Source: Pyronema omphalodes
Taxonomy: Eukaryota; Ascomycota; Pezizomycetes; Pezizales; Pyronemataceae
Length of the DNA stretch: 64,000 bases
Direction of reading: 5' to 3'
Assembly (NCBI GenBank): GCA_024516155.1
Contig: JAJJXM010000043.1
Span: 1 to 64,000 of the forward strand
Position 1 is the first letter of the stretch, and each line of letters starts with the position of its first letter. Below, piece by piece: positions 44,511 through 55,740 of the stretch. The translations under genes were made by a program, and so were the position numbers. The notes beneath the pieces were generated by a model. That model searched no databases and was not told where the DNA came from. It worked only from the letters and a program-made list of their open reading frames with translations.

Positions 44511-45778
44511 CTACCGTCCCCCCTCCTCCTCATCCCCCGCCTTCCCCCTCCCCTTCCACCACTGACCCCCGGCCACACTAACAACCACCACCCCCGCTCC
44601 CACCGCTCTCCACCCCGTCATAACACCCCCCCAAACCAACCACTCAAACCCCGCCGCAAACACCAACTGCACATACATCATCTGCAGTCCTCTCCCCGCC
44701 TTCTCCAACTGCAACCCCTTCGTCAACGCCCACTGCACTATAAAGCCCGTTACCGCCAACCCCGTCACCAGCATCCATTCCAGTGCCCCTGCCGGCATTT
44801 TCATCATCGGTATTCCCGGCAGCAATAAGATAGCAGCCGCGGAGACTACTGAGACTAGGAAGGAGAAATACAGCATGGAAACTAAAGGGTTGGCTCGAGG
44901 ACCGATCCAGCGGATGGCGGTGTAGGAGGTTGCGGCACCGAGGACTCCGGTTAGTTGTAGGAGTACACCGAGGAGCCGGGGGGCGGGCGTAATAGAGGAG
45001 GAGGAGGGGAAGAGGAAGGTCGGTTGGGCGATTAGGACTACGCCGATGAGGGATAGGAGGGTGCTGAGTTTTTCGGGGGTGGTGAAGGGTTCGCGGAGGG
45101 TGGGGATTAGGGAGCAGGAAATGGAGACGAAGAAGGGCGTTAGGAAACTGATTACGGTTGCGTCGGGGAGGGGGAGCTCTTTCAATGCCGCTGTGGAGAA
45201 AAAGGATGTTAGCTTAGGTTGTCAGGTTTTGAGGTTTTGAGGTGCGGATGTTTTTATTGTATTTTTTAAACCTCGCGGGTGATGGATATTATCAATTTCG
45301 ACTTACCGAAAAAACAGATAATCCCAACCAAGCCACCCACAGCTCTCATCCACAATAACCCCCTAACCTCCCTCACACCAAACGGCATATCTTGAATCCT
45401 TTTAATCCCCCAGCCATAGACTAAACAAAACACCGCCGTAGGAAATGCTCGGATTAGGGTTAGGTGCAACGCATGAAGTCTTCGTTCTTCTGGGAGAGAT
45501 ATTTGCAGATATCGTGTTATTAGGTGCATTACGCAGACGAAAAATTCTGCTAGGAGGATTAAGAAGGAACCCAGGTAGCGATGAGATGTGGGAACTGCTG
45601 CCGCCGCAGAGTTGGTAGGTTCGGTGGCATTTGCGGCGGCATTTGCGGTGTTGCTGCTGCTGGTGATATTATTCCTGTCGCTGTTATCGTTGCTGTTGTT
45701 GTTGCCATGAATATTAGTTGCGCTCAAGCTAGCAGCCAATAATGGCGTCCGCTCATCACGGGAAACGGTGGTCGACAT
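44511..45778 (-). CDS. EamA/DMT-family membrane transporter (two exons)
   Basis: A 383-residue multi-pass transporter of the drug/metabolite transporter superfamily, joined from exon 1 (45,778-45,307) and exon 2 (45,190-44,511). The 116-bp intron has donor GTAAGT and acceptor CCACAG, and the join gives a continuous EamA motif ICFFAALKELPLPDATVISFLTPFFV (in parts: ALKELPLPDA, TVISFLTP). The N terminus (about 1-68) is hydrophilic and Asn/Ser/Ala-rich. About ten hydrophobic segments follow, beginning with LGSFLILLAEFFVCVMHLI, arranged as two EamA halves, with a Lys/Gly/Glu-rich C-terminal tail. It resembles the fungal SLC35G-like group; the substrate is unknown and I do not guess it. Upstream region 45,779-45,900 is shared with nothing obvious. 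Confidence 0.88.
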
Positions 45779-47069
45779 CTCGAGCTTGGAACTTCAAACT
45801 TGGAACTTCTAACGCGGGGAAAATGTGTTGCGCAACGCGTGCGCGTGGTTGATTTAAAGTTCGGATACGCTAGGTGGGATTTGGTTAGGAAGGAAGGCGC
45901 AGTATGTCAGCTCCCAGGGTGGGAACCCTAATGACGAGGATTCTGGTGAAGGGGTCTCCGACGAGGATACTGATGAAGGGGTCTGGGTCAGGTGCGGTTT
46001 ACAGTATGTACATACAGCTTACATATGGATAGCTTATGCACTGAAGGGTGGGGCTGTACAAGCTGTACTGTATTGTGTTTTGTGTATTGAGATTTATCCG
46101 CTGTTCGGATTTATCAAGACGGTTTTAAAGATAAATAGAGGCCCGGAAAACTGAACTGCGTATAGTTGAAGTATTTTATAATTAACCTCGTTTAAACTAC
46201 TGGAGAATTTATTTAATCGAGACCCTGCGTCTGCCTTTACGCCTTATATAATGCAGGGTCGGAATGTTCTTGGCGGTGAGAATAAATCACTTTCCCATGG
46301 ATGTATGTACCACAAGTTCTGCTCCGTATTTTCAAACATGACTTCGACATATCATCACGAGGGGTCCAGGAAATCCAGCTATTTCGCTATTCATTTTTTT
46401 TAAACAAACAAAAATCATCTTAATTCGAGAAGTAGAAGGAGAATAGATACGATGCCAAGTATTTTAATCATGAGAAAGTAGAAGTGTGTAATTAAATTTC
46501 CCGAAGCGGCGACGAGGTCACACAGTGCCCAGAGCACACAGCATCAGGAACCGTCGTCATCGTTGTCAAGAAAAAAAAAAAAGCAATACGCGCACTGCGC
46601 ACCAGCATCACGAATCAATCCCAATCACCACCTTCAACCCTGATTCAAGCAGAAGCGATACCACATGATCCCCGGCCTATAACCTCCCCTACCTCCCCAG
46701 GAAAACACCAAATCGGACTCCCACCCCCGCCCCACGCCCTGCGCCGTTTCATCCGCGGCACTTATCCCTGTCGCGTGCTCATCCCATAGCCGAGCGTGCC
46801 CTTGCATCGATACAGTAGCTGCGTGCATACGCGAACCAGTGAACCCGGGGAGCCCAGTGAAGCCCAGGGAGCCCAGTGAAGCCCAGTGAAGCCCAGTGAA
46901 GCCCAGTTAAGCACAACGAGCGCCCGGAGCCCCGCGTTTCCCCGCGTCCCTTACATCCCAAAAAGACTTGTACTTCCCACCCGTAAAATACCAATTCCTC
47001 TTCACCACAATCCAAACCCGTCGAAAACACCAAAACACCCAGGAGCTTCAGAAATACCTAGGAAACATC
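45779..47069. other. Divergent intergenic region between transporter and CoA-transferase
   Basis: This region between two divergently transcribed genes probably holds both promoters. I see an imperfect 30-bp repeat (GACGAGGATTCTGGTGAAGGGGTC and GACGAGGATACTGATGAAGGGGTC units near 45,935-45,985, in shortened form), an A run (46,570-46,583) and a decamer repeat AGCCCAGTGA (46,851-46,910). No gene is supported. Confidence 0.6.
46851..46910 (+). repeat. Decamer minisatellite AGCCCAGTGA
   Basis: About six units of AGCCCAGTGA with small changes lie about 160 bp upstream of the CoA-transferase start. Confidence 0.85.
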
Positions 47070-49012
47070 ATGATACCCCGTCGTTTCCCCGTATTTACGG
47101 GTCGTATTCCTCCGTTGTGTATTCGTCGCCGCTGCTACACTACTGCTACCACCCCCGCCTACGCCGCCAATGTCGCCGCGGCAGTGACACCCGCAACACA
47201 CCCCCTCGCAGGTCTCCGCGTTCTGGACATGACCAGAGTCCTAGCTGGTCCGTATTGTACACAAATCCTAGGAGACCTCGGAGCAGACGTGATCAAGACG
47301 GAACATCCTACGAAGGGGGATGATACTAGGGCTTGGGGACCGCCCTATGCGGAGACTTTGGATGGTGAAGGAAGGGGGGAGAGTGCGTATTTTTTATGTG
47401 TAAGTGTGTTATTGTCCTAGGTTGGGGAGCTACAGGAAGGGGAGAGGGAAGAAAGATCATTCTGGTAGCTCTGGCTGAGCATCTGGAAATCTGTGGATTT
47501 TTGTTAACGCAATTGTGGAACAAAAGAGCTAATGCTGGTGATATGTTATTTCTGACAGGCGAATCGGTATACCATCTCCATCTCCCACTATTTAACCGCC
47601 ACCACTCATACAAGATAAAATTATAATATGCTCATGGGAAGAATAAAATGACTATAGGAATAAGAGATCGGTAGGAATTTCGTTTAAGGATAAAAGAGGT
47701 CAGGAGATCTTGAAACGCCTGGCAAAGGAATCCGATGTTCTGGTGGAAAATTATCTTCCCGGTACTCTGGCGAAATATGGACTGGGTTATCAACAGTTGA
47801 AGGAAATTAATCCCAGGTTGATTTATGCTTCCATTACTGGGTATGTATTTTGGATTTTCCTTGTTATTTATCGGTCCACTGCTGCTGGTTGAGATTAGCT
47901 GTCTTTTTTGTCTTCATGCTTTCTGTTCCTCCTTGGTTTTGATTTTTTTTTTCCTGGAGAACTCAGCTTACGCTTCGCATAGTTATGGACAAACAGGCCC
48001 CCATTCCTCCCGCGCAGGTTACGACGTAATGGTAGAAGCTGAATTTGGGTTAATGCACATCACGGGAGAAGCCGACCGACCACCGGTGAAAGTTGGAGTT
48101 GCAGTAACAGATCTAACAACCGGACTCTATGCATGCAACTCCATCATGGCAGCTATCATCCAGCGTGGTATCACAGGAAGAGGCCAGCACCTAGATGTTG
48201 CGTTGAGTGATTGTCAAGTTGTCACGTTGGCGAATATTGCTAGTAGTGTTTTGATATCTGGGGAACCTGATAAGGGAAGACAGGGGACTGCGCATCGTGA
48301 GTAATCATCCTTAGGACGAGTGACGGACGGTGGCGATCCGGGGTCCCTATGCTATGGCGAACCGATTGCTGTGATGTTACCCAGAAATAGCTAATGTTCC
48401 TAGCTTCAATTGTACCCTACGAAGCTTTCCCGACTTCAGATGGAGATATCCTGCTCGGTGGTGGAAACGATAGGTTATACGGAGTGCTATGTCAACGTAT
48501 CGGCCACCCCGAATGGGCACAGGATGAACGCTTCCTTACCAATGAATTGCGTGTCAAGAACCGGAAGACATTGATTCCTATGATTGGTAACATTACCAAG
48601 ACCAAGACGACTCAGGTACGTTGGATCATGTCCATCACTAATGATTTCTCTTGCCACCTGCCCCGTGGATCAAACATATTATTCATATTCTGCTACTAAC
48701 ACCAACTGCCTGCTCTAGGAGTGGTTGAACATCCTCGAAAACTGCGGTATGCCATATGCTCCCATCAACGACGTTAAGCAAACGCTTGAACACGAACACG
48801 TCATCGCCCGTGACATGATCAAAACTGTACACCATCCTACAGTCGGTCCTATAAGACTTCTAAATACTCCTGTGAAATACTCCGAGTCCACGCCTGGCAT
48901 CCGAAGCCCCCCGCCGACGTTGGGGCAGCATACTGATGAAGTCTTGACCAGCGTGTTAGGAATGGGGGAGGAGGAAATTACGGCGTTGAAAAGGGAGGGA
49001 GTATTAGGTTAG
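47070..49012 (+). CDS. Mitochondrial family III CoA-transferase (SUGCT/CaiB-BaiF type), six exons
   Basis: A 446-residue enzyme moving CoA between carboxylic acids, closest in layout to the mitochondrial succinate:glutarate CoA-transferase group; substrates are inferred. Exons: 47,070-47,399; 47,559-47,566 (8 nt); 47,658-47,840; 47,983-48,296; 48,404-48,615; 48,719-49,012. They sum to 1,341 bases, an exact multiple of three. Residues 1-32 are Arg-rich without acidic residues ([20 protein letters not shown]), fitting a mitochondrial presequence. Family motifs are [36 protein letters not shown] (created by the microexon), [30 protein letters not shown] (conserved Asp) and [13 protein letters not shown] at an exon join. 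The start ATG at 47,070 is preferred over upstream in-frame codons because it opens the presequence. Confidence 0.92.
47559..47566 (+). other. 8-nt microexon of the CoA-transferase
   Basis: The exon is GCGAATCG between TGACAG and GTATAC. With the flanking exons it gives C-A-N-R-N-K-R-S-V, the conserved NRNKRS block of the family. Skipping it puts the downstream exon out of frame. No other splice pair I tried joins exon 1 to exon 3 in frame. Confidence 0.85.
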
Positions 49013-50169
49013 ATAGTTGAGATTGGGGTAAATAGAGCGGTCTAGAGTGGAGGGGAGGCTCTGGGAGAGGAGAGGCTGTTGAGATAAGTAGTGTAGATAC
49101 ATACATACAGCGGGTTAGAGACGGTGGCAGAGGGGTGGTGGTAGGGAGGGTGGGGACATAAGTGGGATGGATAAGGTACAGTTCTGAGTTACAGTTACAC
49201 GAATTGAAGATGCACCAGGATATCATTAGGTTAAACCAATTTCGGATGTAACCCACGCTCTGCCAGCTGGACGCTGCGCCGAACTGAGATGCTTGTGGCC
49301 AGAGCGCTCCGGCCGTTTTCTGGCTTGCTACATACGGCACCGTACGCTTTGCTGCATGCAGTGACAAGTTACAATCACGGGCCCCTCGCCCCTCGCCCCT
49401 CCCCCGGTTCCTAGTTGCGAAATTCCCCGCCAACCCCTCCCGAGACAGCCGGGTAACCATCTTCCATTCCACCATCCTTCTTCCCCCTCTCCCCCCTCGT
49501 GGCTGTCTGTCAGACTCTCTCTGGTTTAGAGCTGTCTTCTTCTCCAGGAACAGTTAGGAAAAAAGATATTTCGGGAATAAAGCTATTCTATTTTGAAAGA
49601 TGGAATGGGTCTAAATTCATTCGCGAGCTGATGGACTTGATTCGCATTGATCTCGCGAGGGCGGCACCATACCGTATGTACATACAAGCAGCAGGAGGAG
49701 CAGGAGGCGTATGGCATGCTATGGTGCTATGGTGGTATGCTATGGTATGATAGAGTATGGTCGAAGAAGAGAAGAGAGGAGAACCGTTTCATTTTCCACC
49801 ATATCTAAAAGACCCTGAACCTGGAAGGAACTGTTAGCTATCAAATAGACCCCCCTCTTCCTCCCTTCCTTCCTGTCTTCCTCCCCTTCCTCCTCCGTCT
49901 CACCTCCTCGCCGTCCTTCGCTCTATAATCGCCATCGAATATCCATACGAAATAATTTAACCTACCTCTATACAACTACAATCGACCGATATCGCGTATA
50001 TCTATAATTCACGCCCGTTTTTCTTCCAACACTTTGTTTTATTGGGCATCGTCTGCTGTCGAATTTATCTACCTATCTACTTGTCTACCGATCTTTATCT
50101 ACCTACCTATCTACCTTGTCTTTCATCCATCAACCACAAAACCATAAACTACTCGCATCAATAATCATC
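49013..50169. other. Intergenic, AGM1 upstream region
   Basis: This is the 3' side of the CoA-transferase and the promoter side of AGM1. It holds C-rich sequence (49,380-49,500), a CT-rich tract (49,848-49,920) and repeated ATCTACCTA-like pyrimidine stretches (50,060-50,125) near the likely transcription start. The AGM1 ATG context is AATCATCATG. No gene is supported; a short ORF at 49,499-49,750 has no recognisable features. Confidence 0.6.
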
Positions 50170-52141
50170 ATGAGCTCAACTACCCAGGCCATCATCGAAG
50201 CTTCCAAGCAGCACCCTAAGCCCGCTGACAAGTCCTTTGGATATGGAACCGCCGGGGTACGTGAAATTTATCTTTGACTCAATTCAAAGCAAGTAAGGAT
50301 GCTAACGAAAATGCTTCTTGGGTATATATAGTTCCGGATGAAGGCGTAAGATATTCAACTTCTACACAATAAACATGGACATCACAAATCTAATAGGATG
50401 TTAGAAACCTTCTCGACTCGGTCGTTTACCGTGTTGGACTCCTGGCTGCTCTTAGATCTCAGAATCTAGGCGGTAAAACTATCGGTGTTATGATTACTGC
50501 GTCTCATAATGGTCCGGAGGATAATGGTGTCAAGCTCGTGGATCCTATGGTATGCTGCTCCGGGAGGATACGCGGATGCAGACGCGCCCGCTGCCCGCTG
50601 CCCGCAACACCCCCTCCACACCCCACACCCCCCATCCCCCATCCCCCACCAGGCCTACCCACCAAGGTTCGCGTGCTGATGCTTCTGATATCTATAGGGA
50701 GAGATGTTGGAGGCCTCATGGGAGGTTTACGCTACAACCCTCGCCAATGCCGACTCCGACGAGACCCTCGCCGAGGAATACAACAACCTCGCACAGAAGT
50801 TGTCTATTGACATCGACACCGAATCCTCCTCTTTCGTCCGTCCTAATGTCGTCTTTGCAAGAGATACCAGAGAATCTGGACCTGCTCTCGTCAAGTCTCT
50901 TACTGATGCCCTCGTTGCTGTCGGTGCTGAGATGACAGACTACAACCTTATGACTACCCCCCAGCTTCACTACATCGTTAGATGTATCAACACCGATGGT
51001 ACCCCCCAGGCCTACGGTGAGGTCTCGGAAGAGGGTTACTACAAGAAGCTTGCTGCTGCTTACAACAAGCTCATGCGGGGAATTCCTAGCATTGGAGAGG
51101 TTACCGTTGACTGTGCGAACGGTGTTGGTGCTCCGAAGTTGAGGGCTTTGGCTGCGCAGATTGGAGAGACCTTCCAGTGCAACATTGTCAATGACTTGAT
51201 TGACGAGCCTTCTAAGCTCAACTCCCAGGTAGACGATTTGTTTCCTATCTACGGGGTTTAATGCTAACTCCTCACAGTGCGGTGCCGACTACGTCAAGAC
51301 TCAGCAGCGTCTTCCCCCCGCTTCCCATGCTGCTCCCCTCGCCCGTTGCGCCTCCTTGGATGGAGATGCCGACCGTCTCGTCTACTACTTCAACGACTCT
51401 GACGGAACCTTCCGGTTGTTGGACGGAGACAAGATCGCGACTCTTGCCGCAAGCTTCATCGGAGACCTTGTTAAGGCCGCCGGTATCAACACCAAGGAAA
51501 AGACCGATATCAAGGTCGGAGTTGTACAGACTGCCTACGCAAACGGATCTTCTACTTCTTACATCACTAACCACCTTGGACTTCCTGTTATCTGCACTCC
51601 TACCGGTGTTAAGCACCTTCACCATGCCGCTTTGAAGTTCGACTGTGGTGTTTACTTTGAGGCTAATGGTCACGGAACTGTCGTCTTCTCTAACGCTGCC
51701 CTTCAGGTTATTGCCGAGCATGAGGCTGAGTCCCCTGCTCAGGCTACTGCTCTTGAGAACCTCCAGGCTTTGGTGGACCTTATCAACCAGACTGTTGGAG
51801 ATGCTCTCAGTGACTTGTTGTTGGTTGAGGTTATCTTGGCTCACAAGAGATGGGGTCCTAAGGAGTGGGATGCTACTTACACTGATCTTCCTAACAGATT
51901 GGTTAGAGTTGAGGTCTCGGATAGAACTGTGTTCAAGACTACTGATGCCGAGAGAAGACTTTTGGAGCCCGTTGGAGTCCAGGAGAAGATCAATGCCCTC
52001 GTTGGAAAGTACAAGCAGGGAAGAGCCTTTGCTAGAGCTAGTGGAACTGAGGATGCCGTTAGAGTTTACTCTGAGGCTGCTGAGAGAGGGGAGGCCGAGG
52101 AGTTGGCAAGATTGGTGGCGGAGATTGTTGCCCAGTACTAG
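50170..52141 (+). CDS. AGM1: Phosphoacetylglucosamine mutase, five exons
   Basis: Converts GlcNAc-6-phosphate to GlcNAc-1-phosphate in the cytosol, a step to UDP-GlcNAc for chitin, N-glycans and GPI anchors. Exons: 50,170-50,256; 50,332-50,345 (14 nt); 50,405-50,549; 50,698-51,228; 51,278-52,141, giving 546 residues, close to yeast and human enzymes (about 540-560). Visible are FGYGTAGFRMKA (across two introns), the phosphoserine loop [13 protein letters not shown] (Gly where Pro is usual after ASHN), the metal loop [10 protein letters not shown], the sugar-specificity loop EANGHGTV and the phosphate-binding loop [14 protein letters not shown]. The third exon must start at 50,405, after GATGTTAG; the earlier AG at 50,396 would break the frame. 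Alpha-D-phosphohexomutase family. Confidence 0.96.
50332..50345 (+). other. 14-nt exon of AGM1
   Basis: TTCCGGATGAAGGC lies between TATATAG and GTAAGA and encodes FRMK plus two bases of an Ala codon, the conserved stretch after GTAG. The following intron is only 59 bp. Confidence 0.88.
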
Positions 52142-52643
52142 ATATACTCTAGGAAAGGAATGGAGTAATGGGTTGGGTTATTTATTTCGGCCCCTGGTTT
52201 TGAGGAGTATCATGATATCAAAGTAGCATTTTTAAAAAGCGAATAATACAGATACCAAACAAACATCAAGTCCATTTCGTGTGATGAAATTGATTGACAT
52301 TCTTGGGACTATGAAGACTATTCCGATATTAACATCAAGTTTATGCATCTCATGTCAAATGAAATCTTGACAAGTTTAGATTCCATTCCTTACCCCTCTC
52401 TCAATTTTCCTCGCCTGATATTTGTGGCTGATGGGTCATACAGGCCTGTCATCCCACCAGCCACACCGTGGCGCCGGAACACCCCCGGCCGCGTCCTCGT
52501 GTCGTGTCGTGTTCACCCATAATTCCGACCGGGATCATCGCGCCCTAACCGGGTCTCTAGTCGCGGATATCATAGATTACTTCGCGACATGTAGCTGCCA
52601 GCTGTCCGAGTAAGACCTCAGTCAGAGCTCCCTCCCCAACACC
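52142..52643. other. Intergenic, AGM1 to PER1
   Basis: About 500 bp, AT-rich up to 52,410 (AGM1 3' side) and then GC-richer toward PER1. I see no repeat or gene. The PER1 promoter is expected here. Confidence 0.55.
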
Positions 52644-53689
52644 ATGAAACCTCACCTTCTCCTACCATTACTTTTGTTATGGCTTTCTCCCGCACTGGCG
52701 TCACGAGGTGACGATTTAGAGGAATTTAAAGATTGTGTTTCCGTAAGTTCCCTTCTTAGCAGACAGAGCTATCTTCATTTCTACTGTTTAATGCTACAAG
52801 AATTATACCGTGTATTTAAACTACCTGCTAACTTCAACAGAACTGCATAACCACGAACTGTCTCTCCCCGACACCCACCGTGATCCCCCTCCACCTCCGT
52901 CTCCTCTTCTGGACCTGTCCCCAAGAATGCGACTACGCCTGCCAACGTCTAATAACCACCACCCGCATCGCCTCCGGTCTCTCCGTTGAACAATTCCACG
53001 GAAAATGGCCCTTCCGTCGTCTTATGGGTATCCAAGAACCCTTCTCGGTCCTCTTCTCCATCCTAAACGGCCTTGCCCACTACCGCGGTCTCCAATCCCT
53101 CCGTTCTGAACTCCCCCGAAAATACCCCCTAATGTCCTACTACACCTGGTTCTCCTACATCGGCATGACCTGCTGGTTCTTCTCCGCCGTCTTCCACACC
53201 CGGGACTTCATCGCCACTGAACGTCTGGATTACTTCGGAGCCGGTGCAAACGTCATGTACGGTCTCTTCTACTGTCCCATCCGTATCTTCCGCCTCTACC
53301 GCCCCGCATACCGCCACCTAATCCGTCCCTGGGCATACCTCTGTCTCTCCTGCTACCTGGCACATGTTTATTACCTACAATTCGTAACGTGGGATTATAC
53401 TTACAACATGCTAGCCAACGTAGTAGTAGGAAGTATTAGTAATCTTCTATGGACTTGGTTCTCCGTAAGGCAATATGCGAAAATGAAAAAGGTATGGGCC
53501 GCTTGGCCCGGTCTGATTGTTACTTGGTTGATCCTCGCGATGAGCTTGGAGTTGCTGGATTTTCCGCCTTGGTTGGATGCCCTCGATGCTCATGCCCTTT
53601 GGCATGCTATGACGGTTTTGCCCGCCGTTTGGTGGTATCGGTTTTTGGTTAGGGATGGAAGGGGGAATGTTGAGTGGGGGAAGGCTTAG
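52644..53689 (+). CDS. PER1: PER1/PGAP3-type GPI-anchor lipid remodelling protein, two exons
   Basis: An ER membrane protein needed to remove the sn-2 acyl chain from GPI anchors so that a new fatty acid can be added. Exon 1 is 52,644-52,742, exon 2 is 52,841-53,689 (98-bp intron, GTAAGT...TTCAACAG), 315 residues. An N-terminal signal peptide (MKPHLLLPLLLLWLSPALAS) is followed by a Cys-rich lumenal part (DCVSNCITTNC, LFWTCPQECDYACQRLIT), the family block EQFHGKWPF/RLMGIQEPFSVLFS, and about seven hydrophobic segments. CREST-superfamily catalytic-type residues are seen in SAVFHTRDFIATERLDYFGA and in HALWHAMTVLPAVWW near the C terminus. The start is set by the signal peptide. Length fits the family (yeast Per1 is about 350). 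Confidence 0.95.
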
Positions 53690-54295
53690 GATGCTGAGGG
53701 GGTGCTTGAGGTCGGGAGGATTGGGGGTGGGGGTGGGGGGTGGGTGGGGGTGGCTGGAGCAGAACCGGAGCGCAACAGGAGGAGGAGAAATCCCGGTGAT
53801 GGAGAAGAGAGAGGGTAGAAGTTTGTGACGGGGAAATGATATAATTAACTTCAGATTCGTGGACTAATGGGTGGTTTGTGGCGTTTATAAATACTTTTAA
53901 AGTTCTATCATAAATTGGGAGAGAGAGGGGAGGTGGTGGGGGTTGGGGGGGGGGGGGGGGGGAAGGGGGGATTCCTTCACAACCCAAATGTAAACAATAA
54001 CAAACTATAATAAACTACCGAACCAAAAACTTTAAAACCTTTCTCATATCACCGAAAACGCTTATAACGCAGTCAATTCTTTTAATATCCCCGTATTGAA
54101 GAGAGAAAAGATTGAAATATCAAATAAAGGAAGCTTATAATCTTTAGGCTTGGTAGGTTGGTAGGTTGGTAGGTTGGTTTATAGGCTGGTTTGTCGTATA
54201 TATATGTATTTGCATCAAAAAAATAACCGAAAAAATAAACATCTTACAAACCTTAATTGATACAGCATTGACTAATCCATCCAACCCTACAAATC
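53690..54295. other. Intergenic after PER1
   Basis: It contains a G-rich stretch (53,715-53,755), an 18-base G run (53,947-53,964) and a GGTAGGTTGGTA minisatellite (54,147-54,180). No gene is supported. Confidence 0.6.
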
Positions 54296-55197
54296 CATCC
54301 AATCCCAATCCCAATCCCAATCCCAAATCCCAAATCCCAATCCCAATCCCAATCCCAATCCCAATCCCAATCCCAATCCCAATCCCAATCCCAATCCCAG
54401 TCCCTCCCCATGCTATGTATACCCAATCCATCCAATCCCAATCCCAATCCCAATCCCAATCCCAATCCCAATCCCAATCCCAATCCCAATCCCAATCCCA
54501 GTCCCTCCCCATGCTATGTATACCCAATCCATCCAATCCCAATCCCAATCCCAATCCCAATCCCAATCCCAATCCCAATCCCAATCCCAATCCCAATCCC
54601 AATCCCAATCCCAATCCCAATCCCAATCCCAATCCCAAATCCCAAATCCCAAATCCCAAATCCCAATCCCAATCCCAATCCCAATCCCAATCCCAATCCC
54701 AATCCCAATCCCAATCCCAATCCCAATCCCAATCCCAATCCCAATCCCAAATCCCAAATCCCAATCCCAATCCCAATCCCAATCCCAATCCCAATCCCAA
54801 TCCCAATCCCAATCCCAATCCCAATCCCAATCCCAGTCCCTCCCCATGCTATGTATACCCAATCCATCCATCCCAATCCCAATCCCAATCCCAATCCCAA
54901 TCCCAATCCCAATCCCAATCCCAATCCCAATCCCAATCCCAGTCCCTCCCCATGCTATGTATACCCAATCCATCCAATCCCAATCCCAATCCCAATCCCA
55001 ATCCCAATCCCAATCCCAATCCCAGTCCCTCCCCATGCTATGTATACCCAATCCATCCAATCCCAATCCCAATCCCAATCCCAATCCCAATCCCAATCCC
55101 AATCCCAATCCCAATCCCAATCCCAATCCCAATCCCAATCCCAATCCCAATCCCAATCCCAATCCCAATCCCAATCCCAATCCCAATCCCTCCCCAT
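54296..55197 (+). repeat. AATCCC hexanucleotide array with interspersed 35-bp units
   Basis: About 0.9 kb of AATCCC repeats (GGGATT on the other strand), a few units lengthened to AAATCCC, are broken six times by a unit AGTCCCTCCCCATGCTATG/TATACCCAATCCATCC (starts near 54,396, 54,500, 54,833, 54,940, 55,022 and a variant near 55,188). All six frames stay open because the hexamer has no stop in any frame, giving artificial dipeptide ORFs. It is not the TTAGGG telomere repeat. Confidence 0.95.
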
Positions 55198-55371
55198 GCT
55201 ATGTATACCCAACCCAACCCAACCCAACCCATAATCCAAAAATTTCAAAGATTGCAGAAATTGCAGAATTGCGGAATTGCAGAAATATTCCTCCCAATCC
55301 CCATGCCAAACTCTGATACCGTTATGGTGGATCTTACGGTGTAGTTGAAATCAGCGTAACATTACTGGGCT

Positions 55372-55485
55372 ATCGGGTTATCGGGTTATCGGGATATCGG
55401 GATATTGGGTTATCGGGATGGGTTATCGGGTGACCAGGATATCAGGATATTGGGATATCAGGATATCGGGCTATCAGGCTGGGTT
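55372..55485 (+). repeat. ATCGGG-type minisatellite
   Basis: Irregular repeats of 8-9 bp of the type TATCGGGT/TATCGGGA/TATCAGGA. No gene. Confidence 0.8.
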
Positions 55486-55619
55486 TTAAGGGAAGATAAA
55501 GATCGTTTATGTCTCATTGAGTTGAGAACTTGGGAGATGCGTTGGGGGGTATGTTGGTGCAGGTATTGTTGTTATTGTTGGATGCTGGGGGTTTGTTGGG
55601 GGTTTGTTGGTTTTGGGTT

Positions 55620-55740
55620 TTGAGGAGGAGGAGGAAGAGGAGGAAGAGGAGGAAGAGGAGGAAGAGGAGGAAGAGGAGGAAGAGGAGGAAGAGGAGGAAG
55701 AGGAGGAAGAGGGGGAGGTGGTGGTGGTGGTGGTGGTGTT
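55620..55740 (+). repeat. AGGAGGAAG 9-bp array plus GTG repeats
   Basis: About ten units of AGGAGGAAG followed by a (GTG)n stretch at 55,715-55,738. A (TA)n run follows at 55,831-55,853. Confidence 0.9.

Noticed and set aside
54296..55197. Telomere or interstitial telomere repeat
   Set aside because: The unit is AATCCC/GGGATT, not CCCTAA/TTAGGG, and it lies in the interior of the window.
54396..55230. CRISPR-like array of repeated units with spacers
   Set aside because: The 'spacers' are the same hexamer repeat and spacing is irregular; the sequence is eukaryotic.
54144..55344. Long ORFs of 250-390 codons on both strands in the AATCCC array
   Set aside because: They are dipeptide repeats (Pro-Asn, Ser-Gln, Ile-Pro, Gly-Leu, Asp-Trp, Gly-Ile) that arise because the hexamer has no stop codon in any frame; no gene structure around them.
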